From Oscillospiraceae bacterium (GTDB taxonomy: Bacteria > Bacillota > Clostridia > Oscillospirales > Ruminococcaceae): 5,864 bases of DNA. This document shows, piece by piece, positions 1 through 5,488 of this stretch. Where the stretch lies: contig JAEDLA010000101.1 in the NCBI GenBank assembly GCA_016295545.1, forward strand, positions 1 to 5,864. The letters run 5' to 3'. The position numbers and the translations under genes are program-made. The first letter of the stretch is position 1. Each line of letters starts with the position of its first letter. The notes beneath the pieces are model-generated. The model was not told the origin of the DNA and did no database searches. It saw only the letters and a program-made list of their open reading frames with translations.

Positions 1-1
1 T

Positions 2-1774
2 CTTGACCAGATTGCAAATATGCCCTGTAATCCGTCAATTGGCGGTACTGCAAAAGGACATCTTGTTCGTGAAATCGATGCTCTTGGCGGTGAAATGGGG
101 AAGGCTGCTGATAAATGCTTTATTCAGAGCCGTATGCTTAACAAGGGAAAAGGTCCTGCTGTTCATAGTCTGCGTGTTCAGGCTGACAGAGTTAAATACC
201 ATGATTATATGAAAAATGTCTGTGAAAAACAGCGTAATCTGTATATTAAACAGGCTGAAATTGCTGAAATTCTTGTAAATGACGGTAAAATTTGTGGTGT
301 TAAAACCTCTCTTGGTGCTGTTTATGATGTAAAAGCTGTTATAATTGCAACAGGTACTTATCTTAAAGGAAAAATTCATATAGGAGAAGTTTCCTATGAA
401 AGCGGTCCGGATTCTGCACTTCCAAGTAAATTTTTATCGCAGAGCCTTATTGACAATGGCGTGGAACTTCGACGCTTCAAGACAGGTACTCCCTGCCGTG
501 TAAATAAACGCAGTATAAATTTTGATATTATGGAACGACAGGACGGAGATGAAAAGATAGTTCCGTTCTCTTTTGATACTCCTACTGAAGAACTTGAAAA
601 TATTGTCAGCTGTTATGTTACTTATACTAATAGTAAAACACATGAAGTTATACTTTCAAACCTTGACAGATCACCTCTTTACTCAGGAAAAATAGAGGGA
701 GTTGGTCCACGATACTGTCCGTCTATCGAGGACAAAATTGTTAGGTTCTCTGACAAGCCTCGACATCAGCTCTTTGTAGAACCAATGGGACTTAGCACGG
801 AAGAATACTATTTACAGGGAATGTCGTCATCACTGCCGGAGGACGTGCAGGCAGCTTTTCTGCATACAATAGACGGACTGGAAGATGTTGAGATCATGCG
901 TCCGGCTTATGCAATTGAATACGACTGCTGCGATCCTGTTCAGCTTCTGCCCACACTTGAATTTAAGAAACTTCCGGGACTTTATGGTGCCGGTCAGTTT
1001 AACGGCAGCTCCGGTTATGAGGAGGCTGCAGCACAGGGGATTGTTGCAGGTATTAACGCTGCTCTTAAAATAAAGAAGAAAGAGCCAATGATTCTTGACA
1101 GAGCAAGTTCATATATTGGTACTCTGGTGGACGATCTTGTTACTAAAGGCTGCTCTGATCCATACCGTATGATGACTTCACGAAGCGAATACAGGCTGAT
1201 TTTACGACAGGACAACGCAGATTACAGGCTGATGCCTGTTGGACATAAAATTGGTCTTGTATCTGAGGAACGTTTCAAAAAAATGCAGTTCAAATACAGT
1301 CGAGTTGAAAAGGAAATAAAAAGAGTTTCCGCTTTGAATATTGCTCCCTCGGATAAACTTAATGAATTTCTTGAAAGTATGGGGACTGCTCCGTTGAATA
1401 CCGGCTGCAAAATGTCGGATCTGATTCGTCGTCCACAGCTGAATTACGAGATGCTTGGTGAATTTGATTCAGGCAGAGAGCTGCTCCCCGATGATGTTTG
1501 CGAACAGGTTGACCTGCAAATAAAATATGAGGGATATATTGCAAAGCAGCTGGCTCAGATTGAGCATATGCGCAAGCTTGAATCAAAGGCTTTGCCGCCG
1601 GATACGGATTACAGCACTATTCATGGTCTAAGACTTGAAGCTGCTGAAAAGCTTAATAAGGTTCAGCCTGTTTCTATTGGTCAAGCGTCGAGAATTTCCG
1701 GCGTTTCTCCGGCAGATGTTTCACTTCTTGTAGTCTGGCTGCAGCAGCTGAAAGGAGAAAACAATGCTTCCTGA
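2..1774 (+). CDS. mnmG: tRNA uridine-5-carboxymethylaminomethyl modification enzyme MnmG (GidA), 5' partial
   Basis: MnmG is the FAD-dependent partner of the GTPase MnmE. Together they install the (carboxymethyl)aminomethyl group on C5 of the wobble uridine of several tRNAs, in the cytoplasm. The frame is open from base 2 and gives 590 residues. Aligned by eye with the E. coli protein (about 629 aa), roughly the first 38-40 residues, with the Rossmann GxGxxG motif, lie outside the window. Recognisable blocks are MPCNPSIGG directly followed by the GHLVREIDALGG stretch, RYCPSIEDK, the FAD-site segment GAGQFNGSSGYEEAAAQG (near 986-1039), TSRSEYRLILRQDNAD, and a C-terminal helical domain with KYEGYIAKQ and IGQASRISGVSP, where tRNA and MnmE binding is mapped in the family. 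Both cysteines reported as functionally important (C47 and C277 in E. coli) are present, at codons 26-28 and 716-718. The gene overlaps rsmG by 11 nt, so the two are probably co-transcribed and translationally coupled. Identity is secure. Confidence 0.97.
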   Translation, partial: LDQIANMPCNPSIGGTAKGHLVREIDALGGEMGKAADKCFIQSRMLNKGKGPAVHSLRVQADRVKYHDYMKNVCEKQRNLYIKQAEIAEILVNDGKICGVKTSLGAVYDVKAVIIATGTYLKGKIHIGEVSYESGPDSALPSKFLSQSLIDNGVELRRFKTGTPCRVNKRSINFDIMERQDGDEKIVPFSFDTPTEELENIVSCYVTYTNSKTHEVILSNLDRSPLYSGKIEGVGPRYCPSIEDKIVRFSDKPRHQLFVEPMGLSTEEYYLQGMSSSLPEDVQAAFLHTIDGLEDVEIMRPAYAIEYDCCDPVQLLPTLEFKKLPGLYGAGQFNGSSGYEEAAAQGIVAGINAALKIKKKEPMILDRASSYIGTLVDDLVTKGCSDPYRMMTSRSEYRLILRQDNADYRLMPVGHKIGLVSEERFKKMQFKYSRVEKEIKRVSALNIAPSDKLNEFLESMGTAPLNTGCKMSDLIRRPQLNYEMLGEFDSGRELLPDDVCEQVDLQIKYEGYIAKQLAQIEHMRKLESKALPPDTDYSTIHGLRLEAAEKLNKVQPVSIGQASRISGVSPADVSLLVVWLQQLKGENNAS

Positions 1775-2468
1775 TTTTGATTTTTGCAGCGATATTTTTG
1801 AAAAAAATGCTCTTAATCTGACCGATGAACTTTATAATAAGCTTGATACTTATGCTGAATTTCTCGTTGAATACAATAAAAATGTTAATCTTACGGCTAT
1901 TACAGCTCCGGAAGAAATTTTGGTAAAGCATTTCATTGACAGCATTCTTCTTTGTAAATATGCTGATATTCCTGAAAATGCTTCTCTTATCGATGTTGGA
2001 ACAGGTGCAGGATTTCCCTCTGTTCCTTTGAAGCTTTACCGTCCTGACATAAAAATCACTCTCCTTGACAGTCTGAATAAACGTATAGTTTTCCTTGAAA
2101 AGCTTTGCACATTACTTGATATTCATGCCGATTTTGTTCACGAAAGGGCTGAAATTGCTTCAAAGAACAGTCAGTTCCGTGAATGCTTTGACATTGCCTG
2201 TGCCCGTGCAGTCGCAAATATGTCGCTTCTCAGTGAGCTATGTATTCCTTTTGTAAAGGCAGGCGGTCATTTTATGGCTATGAAAGGTCCGTCTGAGGAT
2301 ATTTCTCTTGGTTTTAAGGCGGTTGAGCTTCTTGGCGGAGGTGAGCCGCAGATAATCGATTATCAGCTTGAAGATGAAAGCAGAAGAATAGTGCTTGTAA
2401 AAAAAATATCGCATACTCCGACAAAATACCCCAGAAACAGCAGTCAAATCAAGAAGAAATTGCTGTAA
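1764..2468 (+). CDS. rsmG: 16S rRNA (guanine-N7)-methyltransferase RsmG (GidB)
   Basis: RsmG transfers a methyl group from S-adenosylmethionine to N7 of the guanine in the 530 loop of 16S rRNA (G527 in E. coli numbering). Loss of it in other bacteria gives low-level streptomycin resistance. The protein has 234 residues, close to the 239 of B. subtilis. Visible landmarks are NVNLTAI (40-46), KHFIDS (55-60), the SAM-binding glycine loop DVGTGAGFPSVPL (77-89) followed by the acidic LLD end of the next strand (about 100-102), the ARAVAN block (147-152), MKGP (173-176) and the family's C-terminal TPTKYPRN signature. The ATG is preceded by AAAGGAG at 1751-1757, inside the last codons of mnmG. Start and stop overlap mnmG by 11 nt, which suggests coupling. 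A strong intrinsic terminator follows 24 nt after the stop, so this is the last gene of its operon. Nothing looks truncated or unusual. Confidence 0.97.
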   Translation: MLPDFDFCSDIFEKNALNLTDELYNKLDTYAEFLVEYNKNVNLTAITAPEEILVKHFIDSILLCKYADIPENASLIDVGTGAGFPSVPLKLYRPDIKITLLDSLNKRIVFLEKLCTLLDIHADFVHERAEIASKNSQFRECFDIACARAVANMSLLSELCIPFVKAGGHFMAMKGPSEDISLGFKAVELLGGGEPQIIDYQLEDESRRIVLVKKISHTPTKYPRNSSQIKKKLL

Positions 2469-2492
2469 TTCTGTATAATGTTCTGTTTTATT

Positions 2493-2524
2493 CCGCTAAA
2501 TCATTGTGATTTAGCGGTTTTTTT
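2493..2524 (+). terminator. intrinsic terminator of the mnmG-rsmG operon
   Basis: CCGCTAAATCA (2493-2503) pairs perfectly with TGATTTAGCGG (2507-2517). This gives an 11-bp stem closed by a 3-nt TTG loop, followed at once by seven T residues (2518-2524). It lies 24 nt after the rsmG stop codon. This is a canonical Rho-independent terminator and separates the RNA-modification operon from noc. Confidence 0.95.
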
Positions 2525-2527
2525 GTG

Positions 2528-2556
2528 TGGATTTTATTTCCCGCTTGTGATAAAAT
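2528..2556 (+). promoter_or_regulatory. probable extended -10 promoter of noc
   Basis: TGATAAAAT at 2548-2556 fits an extended -10 element (TGnTAAAAT, one mismatch from TATAAT). A weak -35, TGGATT (2528-2533), lies 17 bp upstream. Transcription would start near 2563 and give a leader of about 90 nt before the noc ATG. A promoter is needed here because a strong terminator ends at 2524 and noc begins at 2653. An alternative -10, TATAAC at 2562-2567, lacks a good -35. The call rests on reading the sequence alone. Confidence 0.55.
2535..2543 (+). promoter_or_regulatory. possible Noc half-site in the noc promoter spacer
   Basis: TATTTCCCG at 2535-2543 matches the left half of the B. subtilis Noc-binding palindrome (core ATTTCCCGGGAAAT). 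The right half (CTTGTGA) does not match, so this is only a half-site. It sits between the proposed -35 and the extended -10 of noc, where a bound protein would block the polymerase. Autoregulation is inference. A 9-base match in AT-rich DNA can be chance. Confidence 0.25.
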
Positions 2557-2578
2557 TTGTGTATAACAAAAGAAACTT

Positions 2579-2623
2579 TAAGCATAGGTTAATGCTTATG
2601 TCGACAGAAAAATTTTTGGCGCC
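2579..2623. repeat. four consecutive palindromes in the noc leader
   Basis: Four self-complementary elements lie almost end to end: TAAGCAT/ATGCTTA with a 6-nt loop (2579-2598), TGTCGACA (2599-2606), AAAAATTTTT (2608-2617) and GGCGCC (2618-2623). They occupy the presumed 5' untranslated region of noc, ending 15 nt before the Shine-Dalgarno. No known riboswitch or operator is recognised in them. The first could form a small RNA hairpin. The others are better read as DNA palindromes. Confidence 0.45.
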
Positions 2624-2652
2624 GCCTGCCTTAAGTGCGGAGGAGGTTTATC

Positions 2653-3465
2653 ATGGCAGGATTTTTGAATTTTACAAAGGATAAGCAGATCAACAGGGTA
2701 ATTGAGGTAGATATAAATCAGATAATTCCAAATCCTCATCAGCCGAGAACTGAATTTTTTGATTCGGATATATCTGCTTTGGCTGAATCCATTGCTCATA
2801 ACGGTATTTTGCAGCCCCTTTCAGTGAGAAGAAATGGTGAGAGATTTGAGCTGATTGCCGGTGAACGTCGGTTAAGAGCCGCTAAAATGTGTGGATTCAA
2901 GGTTGTTCCCTGTATTGTTCATGAAATAAGTGATCGTCATTCTGCAATTCTCGCTCTTGTGGAAAATATCCAGCGGCAGGATTTGTCCTTTTTTGATGAG
3001 GCTGTTGCAATTGAGAAGCTAATTACATATTATGGTATGACGCAGGAGGATGCCGCTTCTAAGCTTGGTAAGGCACAAAGTACTATTGCGAATAAGCTCA
3101 GGCTGCTCAGACTTTCTGAGGATGAACGGGAGCTTATTACACGTTTTAATCTTACAGAACGTCATGCACGGGCACTTCTGAAGCTTGGCAGTCCGGCTGA
3201 CCGACTTGTAATTCTTGAAAAGGTTGTGAAGAATAATCTGAATGTTGAGCGTACTGAACGTCTGATTGATGAATATATCGGACGTGAAAAGGTAAAGGCA
3301 AGCTATAAAAAGCGTTCAAAGGTATTTCAGAATGTGAAAATGTTTGTTAATACCATAAATAAGGCTGTTGAGACTATGCAGGCTGCCGGGATTTTAGCTG
3401 ATTCAAAAAAGATTCAGAGTGATGATTATATTGAATACCGTGTGAGAATTCCGATTACAAAGTAA
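2653..3465 (+). CDS. noc: nucleoid occlusion protein Noc (ParB paralogue)
   Basis: Noc is a CTP-binding, DNA-sliding ParB-family protein. In B. subtilis it loads at dispersed Noc-binding sites, carries DNA to the membrane and blocks division-septum assembly over the nucleoid. The start is ATG 2653, because CGGAGGAGG (2638-2646) sits 6 nt upstream; an in-frame GTG at 2635 lies before that ribosome site. The 270 residues show NPHQPRTEF (27-35), the CTP-binding GERRLRA box (70-76), ENIQRQ (104-109), a helix-turn-helix with KAQSTIANKLRLLRL (140-154), TERHARAL (168-175) and a Noc-like C-terminus ending in YRVRIPITK. Q142, K148, R153 and R170 match, conservatively at R153, the Q-K-K-R set reported to give Noc rather than parS specificity. 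The short N-terminus MAGFLNFTKDK could be a reduced version of Noc's amphipathic membrane-targeting helix. Position between rsmG and parA is as in Bacillus. A second ParB is the alternative, but less likely. Confidence 0.9.
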   Translation: MAGFLNFTKDKQINRVIEVDINQIIPNPHQPRTEFFDSDISALAESIAHNGILQPLSVRRNGERFELIAGERRLRAAKMCGFKVVPCIVHEISDRHSAILALVENIQRQDLSFFDEAVAIEKLITYYGMTQEDAASKLGKAQSTIANKLRLLRLSEDERELITRFNLTERHARALLKLGSPADRLVILEKVVKNNLNVERTERLIDEYIGREKVKASYKKRSKVFQNVKMFVNTINKAVETMQAAGILADSKKIQSDDYIEYRVRIPITK

Positions 3466-3471
3466 ATCAAA

Positions 3472-3487
3472 TGTTCCACGTGAAACA
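3472..3487 (+). other. parS: parS centromere site 1 (ParB nucleation site)
   Basis: TGTTCCACGTGAAACA matches the bacterial parS consensus TGTTNCACGTGAAACA at every defined position. It deviates from a perfect palindrome only at one symmetric base pair. ParB loads here and spreads on flanking DNA, forming the partition complex moved by ParA and used to recruit SMC. It starts 7 nt after the noc stop. Confidence 0.95.
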
Positions 3488-3506
3488 ATTTGTTGTTTTT
3501 CAGCAT

Positions 3507-3522
3507 TGTTTCACGTGGAACA
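3507..3522 (-). other. parS: parS centromere site 2, inverted copy
   Basis: TGTTTCACGTGGAACA on the + strand is the exact reverse complement of parS site 1, so the two copies are oppositely oriented. Their centres are 35 bp apart, a little over three helical turns. Identity also extends into the flanks (21 bp in all), beyond what ParB recognition needs, which suggests that hairpin formation is under selection too. Confidence 0.95.
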
Positions 3523-3609
3523 TTTTGTTTTTCGTCATTTTATACTACTTTTTCATTGGAGAGCATGGGACAATTCTATTTCATTAAAGAGAAATTTTTA
3601 ATTCTCGTA

Positions 3610-3638
3610 TTTACAAAAAGCTTTAAAGGTGGTATAAT
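3610..3638 (+). promoter_or_regulatory. strong sigma-A-type promoter of parA-parB(-serS)
   Basis: TTTACA (3610-3615) and TATAAT (3633-3638) are separated by exactly 17 bp, with an extended -10 TG at 3630-3631. The stretch 3571-3606 upstream is very AT-rich and could act as an UP element. Transcription would begin near 3645. This is close to consensus, so a vegetative, high-level promoter is the natural reading. Confidence 0.9.
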
Positions 3639-3644
3639 TAATAT

Positions 3645-3768
3645 GTATCTGGGTTATGCTCAGTTTGACGTGCATATTGTATGGACCTGTAATTACACTA
3701 TTTTTTCTCTGTCATCTATAGTTTTTTTTGCAGAGATTTCCTGACAGGTCTGCTGAAAGGAAGATTTT
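3645..3768 (+). other. structured 5' leader of the parA operon
   Basis: This is the rest of the roughly 300-nt gap between noc and parA (the gap also holds the parS hairpin and the promoter). The leader of about 124 nt can form an outer stem between GACCTGT (3684-3690) and ACAGGTC (3744-3750), extendable by two G-U pairs. An inner stem pairs TCTCTG (3706-3711) with CAGAGA (3731-3736), and eight T residues lie in its loop (3722-3729). The outer stem ends just before the ribosome site GAAAGGAAG (3755-3763), leaving it free. No T-box, riboswitch or clear attenuator is recognised. A 33-codon open frame from ATG 3643 has no ribosome site and is not called as a gene. Confidence 0.5.
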
Positions 3769-4578
3769 ATGGGCAAAATTATTGCTGTTGCAAATCAGAA
3801 GGGCGGTGTGGGAAAGACTACTACCGTCGTGAATATTGCTGCTTATCTCGGTTCAAGGGACTTCAGGGTGCTTTGCGTTGATTCCGATCCTCAGGGTAAT
3901 ACCACTACCGGATTTGGTATAAAAAAGAAAAACGTTACTGCTTCCACCTATGATGTTCTTATCGGAAAATGCCGTATTCAGGACGCTATAATGCATACGG
4001 ACTTTCCTAACGTTTCTATTCTTCCGGCTACTGAGGATCTTGCCGGCTGTGAGATTCAGCTTATTAACGTGGATAACAGGATGAATCGTCTGAAAATGCA
4101 GCTTCTTACCTGTAAGCTGGATTATGATTTTATCATAATCGATTGCCCTCCTGCACTTGGAACTATTACTATAAACGGTCTTGTTGCCTGTGACAGCATT
4201 ATTGTTCCTATGCTTGCGGAATTTTACGCTTTAGAGGGACTTTCTCAGCTTGTTAATACTATAAAAATTGTAAGAAGCAATTATAATCCGTCTCTTGAAA
4301 TTGAGGGAATTCTCTTTACTATGTTTGACAGCAGACTTAATGTCGCTAATGATGTTGTTTCTGAGGTTGAAAAATTCTTTCCCGGCAAGGTATTTAACAC
4401 GAAAATTCCAAGAAATGTCCGTATTTCCGAGGCTCCAAGTCATGGCAAGCCTGTTATGTACTATGATAAATCCTCTAAAGGTGCGCAGTATTATGAGCTT
4501 CTCGGTCATGAGATTTTAGGCGAGGAACAGGTCCTTCCTAAGAAAAAGAGGAGAGGAATTTTCACATTCAATAAATAA
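3769..4578 (+). CDS. parA: chromosome-partitioning ATPase ParA (Soj)
   Basis: This is a ParA/MinD-type ATPase that partners ParB. ATP-bound dimers coat DNA, ParB stimulates hydrolysis, and in B. subtilis Soj also controls DnaA. The 269 residues contain the deviant Walker A KGGVGKTT (11-18, signature K11 and catalytic K16), the Walker A' segment DSDPQGN (38-44), the Walker B-type FIIIDCPP (121-128), EFYALEGLSQL (151-161) and the near-universal IPRNVRISEAPSHGKP (213-228), which holds arginines linked to DNA binding in Soj. The start is ATG 3769 with GAAAGGAAG (3755-3763) just upstream and the expected MGKIIAVANQ beginning. B. subtilis Soj has 253 residues; here a basic tail, QVLPKKKRRGIFTFNK (254-269), extends beyond the usual end. 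The gene is first in an operon with parB, which follows 46 nt downstream, and has its own strong promoter. A chromosomal rather than plasmid role is inferred from context. Confidence 0.96.
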   Translation: MGKIIAVANQKGGVGKTTTVVNIAAYLGSRDFRVLCVDSDPQGNTTTGFGIKKKNVTASTYDVLIGKCRIQDAIMHTDFPNVSILPATEDLAGCEIQLINVDNRMNRLKMQLLTCKLDYDFIIIDCPPALGTITINGLVACDSIIVPMLAEFYALEGLSQLVNTIKIVRSNYNPSLEIEGILFTMFDSRLNVANDVVSEVEKFFPGKVFNTKIPRNVRISEAPSHGKPVMYYDKSSKGAQYYELLGHEILGEEQVLPKKKRRGIFTFNK

Positions 4579-4580
4579 TG

Positions 4581-4624
4581 AAAGGAGAATCACTAATCGG
4601 TTTTGCTGATTGTGAATTTATAAT
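4581..4624 (+). promoter_or_regulatory. displaced parB ribosome site with bridging stem-loop
   Basis: The only strong Shine-Dalgarno in the parA-parB gap is AAAGGAGA (4581-4588), but the parB ATG is at 4625, about 37 nt away. Between them a hairpin can form: TCAC (4590-4593) and AATCGG (4595-4600) pair with CTGATT (4606-4611) and GTGA (4612-4615). That is 10 pairs with one bulged T, one G-U pair and a 5-nt loop. Folded, it leaves about 11 unpaired bases between ribosome site and ATG, a workable distance. An in-frame TGA at 4613-4615 rules out a start further upstream. Alternatively, the six-codon frame TTG 4603 to TAA 4623 could couple initiation. Confidence 0.55.
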
Positions 4625-5476
4625 ATGGCTATTGGCGGTTTAGGCGCTGGACTTGATACTCTTTTCAGCGATAATACCAATGAAGTTCAGGTTAAGAAAA
4701 CTCTGCGGACAGCTGAAATTGAGCCGAATCGTGACCAGCCAAGAAAATATTTCAGTGATGAAGCAATTGCTTCTCTTGCGGATTCTATTCGTGAGCACGG
4801 TATGCTTCAGCCTGTTCTTGTGCGTCCCCTTAACAGCGGCGGTTATCAGATTGTTGCCGGTGAAAGGCGCTGGCGTGCTGCAAGAATGCTCGGAATGGAC
4901 GAGATTCCTGTGAATATACGGGAGCTTTCCGATACCGAGGCTATGCAGATTTCTCTCATTGAGAACCTGCAAAGAGAGAATCTTAACCCTGTGGAGGAGG
5001 CTCTCGGCTATAAGGAGCTTATTGAGAATTACGGCATGACACAGGATAAGGTCGCTAAGACAGTAGGGCGTTCAAGGTCAGCTGTTGCTAACGCAGTAAG
5101 ACTGCTTTCTCTCCCTGAACGTGTGTTGAAAATGGTGGAAAACGGAGAACTTTCTGCCGGTCATGCAAAGGCACTTCTTGGATTTGAGAATGAGGAGCTG
5201 CTTATTGCAACAGCTGTGAGAGCAGCAGACGGAGGACTTACCGTTCGTCAGGTGGAAAGAGCTGCACAGAAGTCACTTGAAACTGATGATTCTTCAAGTA
5301 AAGCTTCTGATAAAAAAATTGATAACTATTTTGTTGAAATGGAGCTTTCCCTTAAAGAGCGACTCGGACGAAAGGTTAAGGTAGATTACGGCAAAAATAA
5401 GGGCGTACTTGTCCTTGAATTTTATAATAAAGAAGATCTGGCAGCAATTGCTGAAAAGCTTGCCGGCGAAGAATAA
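4625..5476 (+). CDS. parB: chromosome-partitioning protein ParB (Spo0J)
   Basis: ParB is a CTP-dependent DNA clamp that loads at parS, slides along DNA, stimulates ParA and recruits SMC condensin to the origin region. The 283 residues match Spo0J in length (282). The N-terminus GLGAGLDTLF (5-14) is the conserved ParA-contacting motif, which fixes ATG 4625 as the start despite the distant ribosome site. Then come PNRDQPRKYF (34-43), the CTP-binding GERRWRA box (79-85), ENLQRE (113-118), a helix-turn-helix with GRSRSAVANAVRLLSLP (148-164), AGHAKALLG (178-186), a serine-rich linker (222-228) and a C-terminal dimerisation domain with VLVLEFYNKEDL (261-272). At the four ParB/Noc specificity positions it has R151, A157, S162 and G179, which is ParB-like at the two most telling ones (R and G). 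Target sites lie about 1.1 kb upstream. It is probably co-transcribed with parA and serS. Confidence 0.97.
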   Translation: MAIGGLGAGLDTLFSDNTNEVQVKKTLRTAEIEPNRDQPRKYFSDEAIASLADSIREHGMLQPVLVRPLNSGGYQIVAGERRWRAARMLGMDEIPVNIRELSDTEAMQISLIENLQRENLNPVEEALGYKELIENYGMTQDKVAKTVGRSRSAVANAVRLLSLPERVLKMVENGELSAGHAKALLGFENEELLIATAVRAADGGLTVRQVERAAQKSLETDDSSSKASDKKIDNYFVEMELSLKERLGRKVKVDYGKNKGVLVLEFYNKEDLAAIAEKLAGEE

Positions 5477-5488
5477 AGGAGAATTATT

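Larger units (their letters stand above)
3469..3532 (+). terminator. parS inverted-repeat hairpin, probable noc terminator
   Basis: Bases 3469-3489 and 3505-3525 are exact reverse complements (21 bp) separated by a 15-nt loop. They are followed by a T-rich stretch (TGTTTTTC, 3526-3533). The hairpin begins 3 nt after the noc stop codon and lies 85 nt upstream of the next promoter. By structure it should act as an intrinsic terminator, though the T tract is interrupted by one G. The same bases hold both parS sites, so the element probably has two functions. Confidence 0.7.

Noticed and set aside
35..379. 114-codon reverse-strand frame inside mnmG
   Set aside because: It is the shadow of a highly conserved MnmG coding stretch, with no recognisable protein features of its own. 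The other reverse-strand frames in mnmG, rsmG, parA and parB fail for the same reason.
2474..2479. Exact TATAAT just after rsmG as a promoter
   Set aside because: No -35 at a proper distance, and any transcript would meet the strong terminator at 2493-2524 almost immediately.
2635..2652. GTG 2635 as the noc start, adding MRRRFI
   Set aside because: The extra codons would encode the Shine-Dalgarno itself (CGGAGGAGG), which is ideally spaced for ATG 2653.
3643..3744. 33-codon open frame from ATG 3643 in the parA leader, possible leader peptide
   Set aside because: No Shine-Dalgarno, and the ATG lies at or before the expected transcription start. The composition (phenylalanine- and serine-rich from T-rich DNA) is typical of chance frames. 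The longer frame reaching back to 3490 crosses the parS hairpin and the promoter.
4378..4389. TTTCCCGGCAAG inside parA resembles a Noc-binding site (10 of 12 core bases)
   Set aside because: It encodes FFPGK in a conserved coding stretch, the flanking bases do not match, and one match of this quality in nearly 6 kb is unremarkable.
5423..5428. TATAAT near the end of parB as a dedicated serS promoter
   Set aside because: The position 17 bp upstream reads AGGGCG, not a -35, and there is no extended -10. A weak internal promoter cannot be excluded, but nothing supports it.
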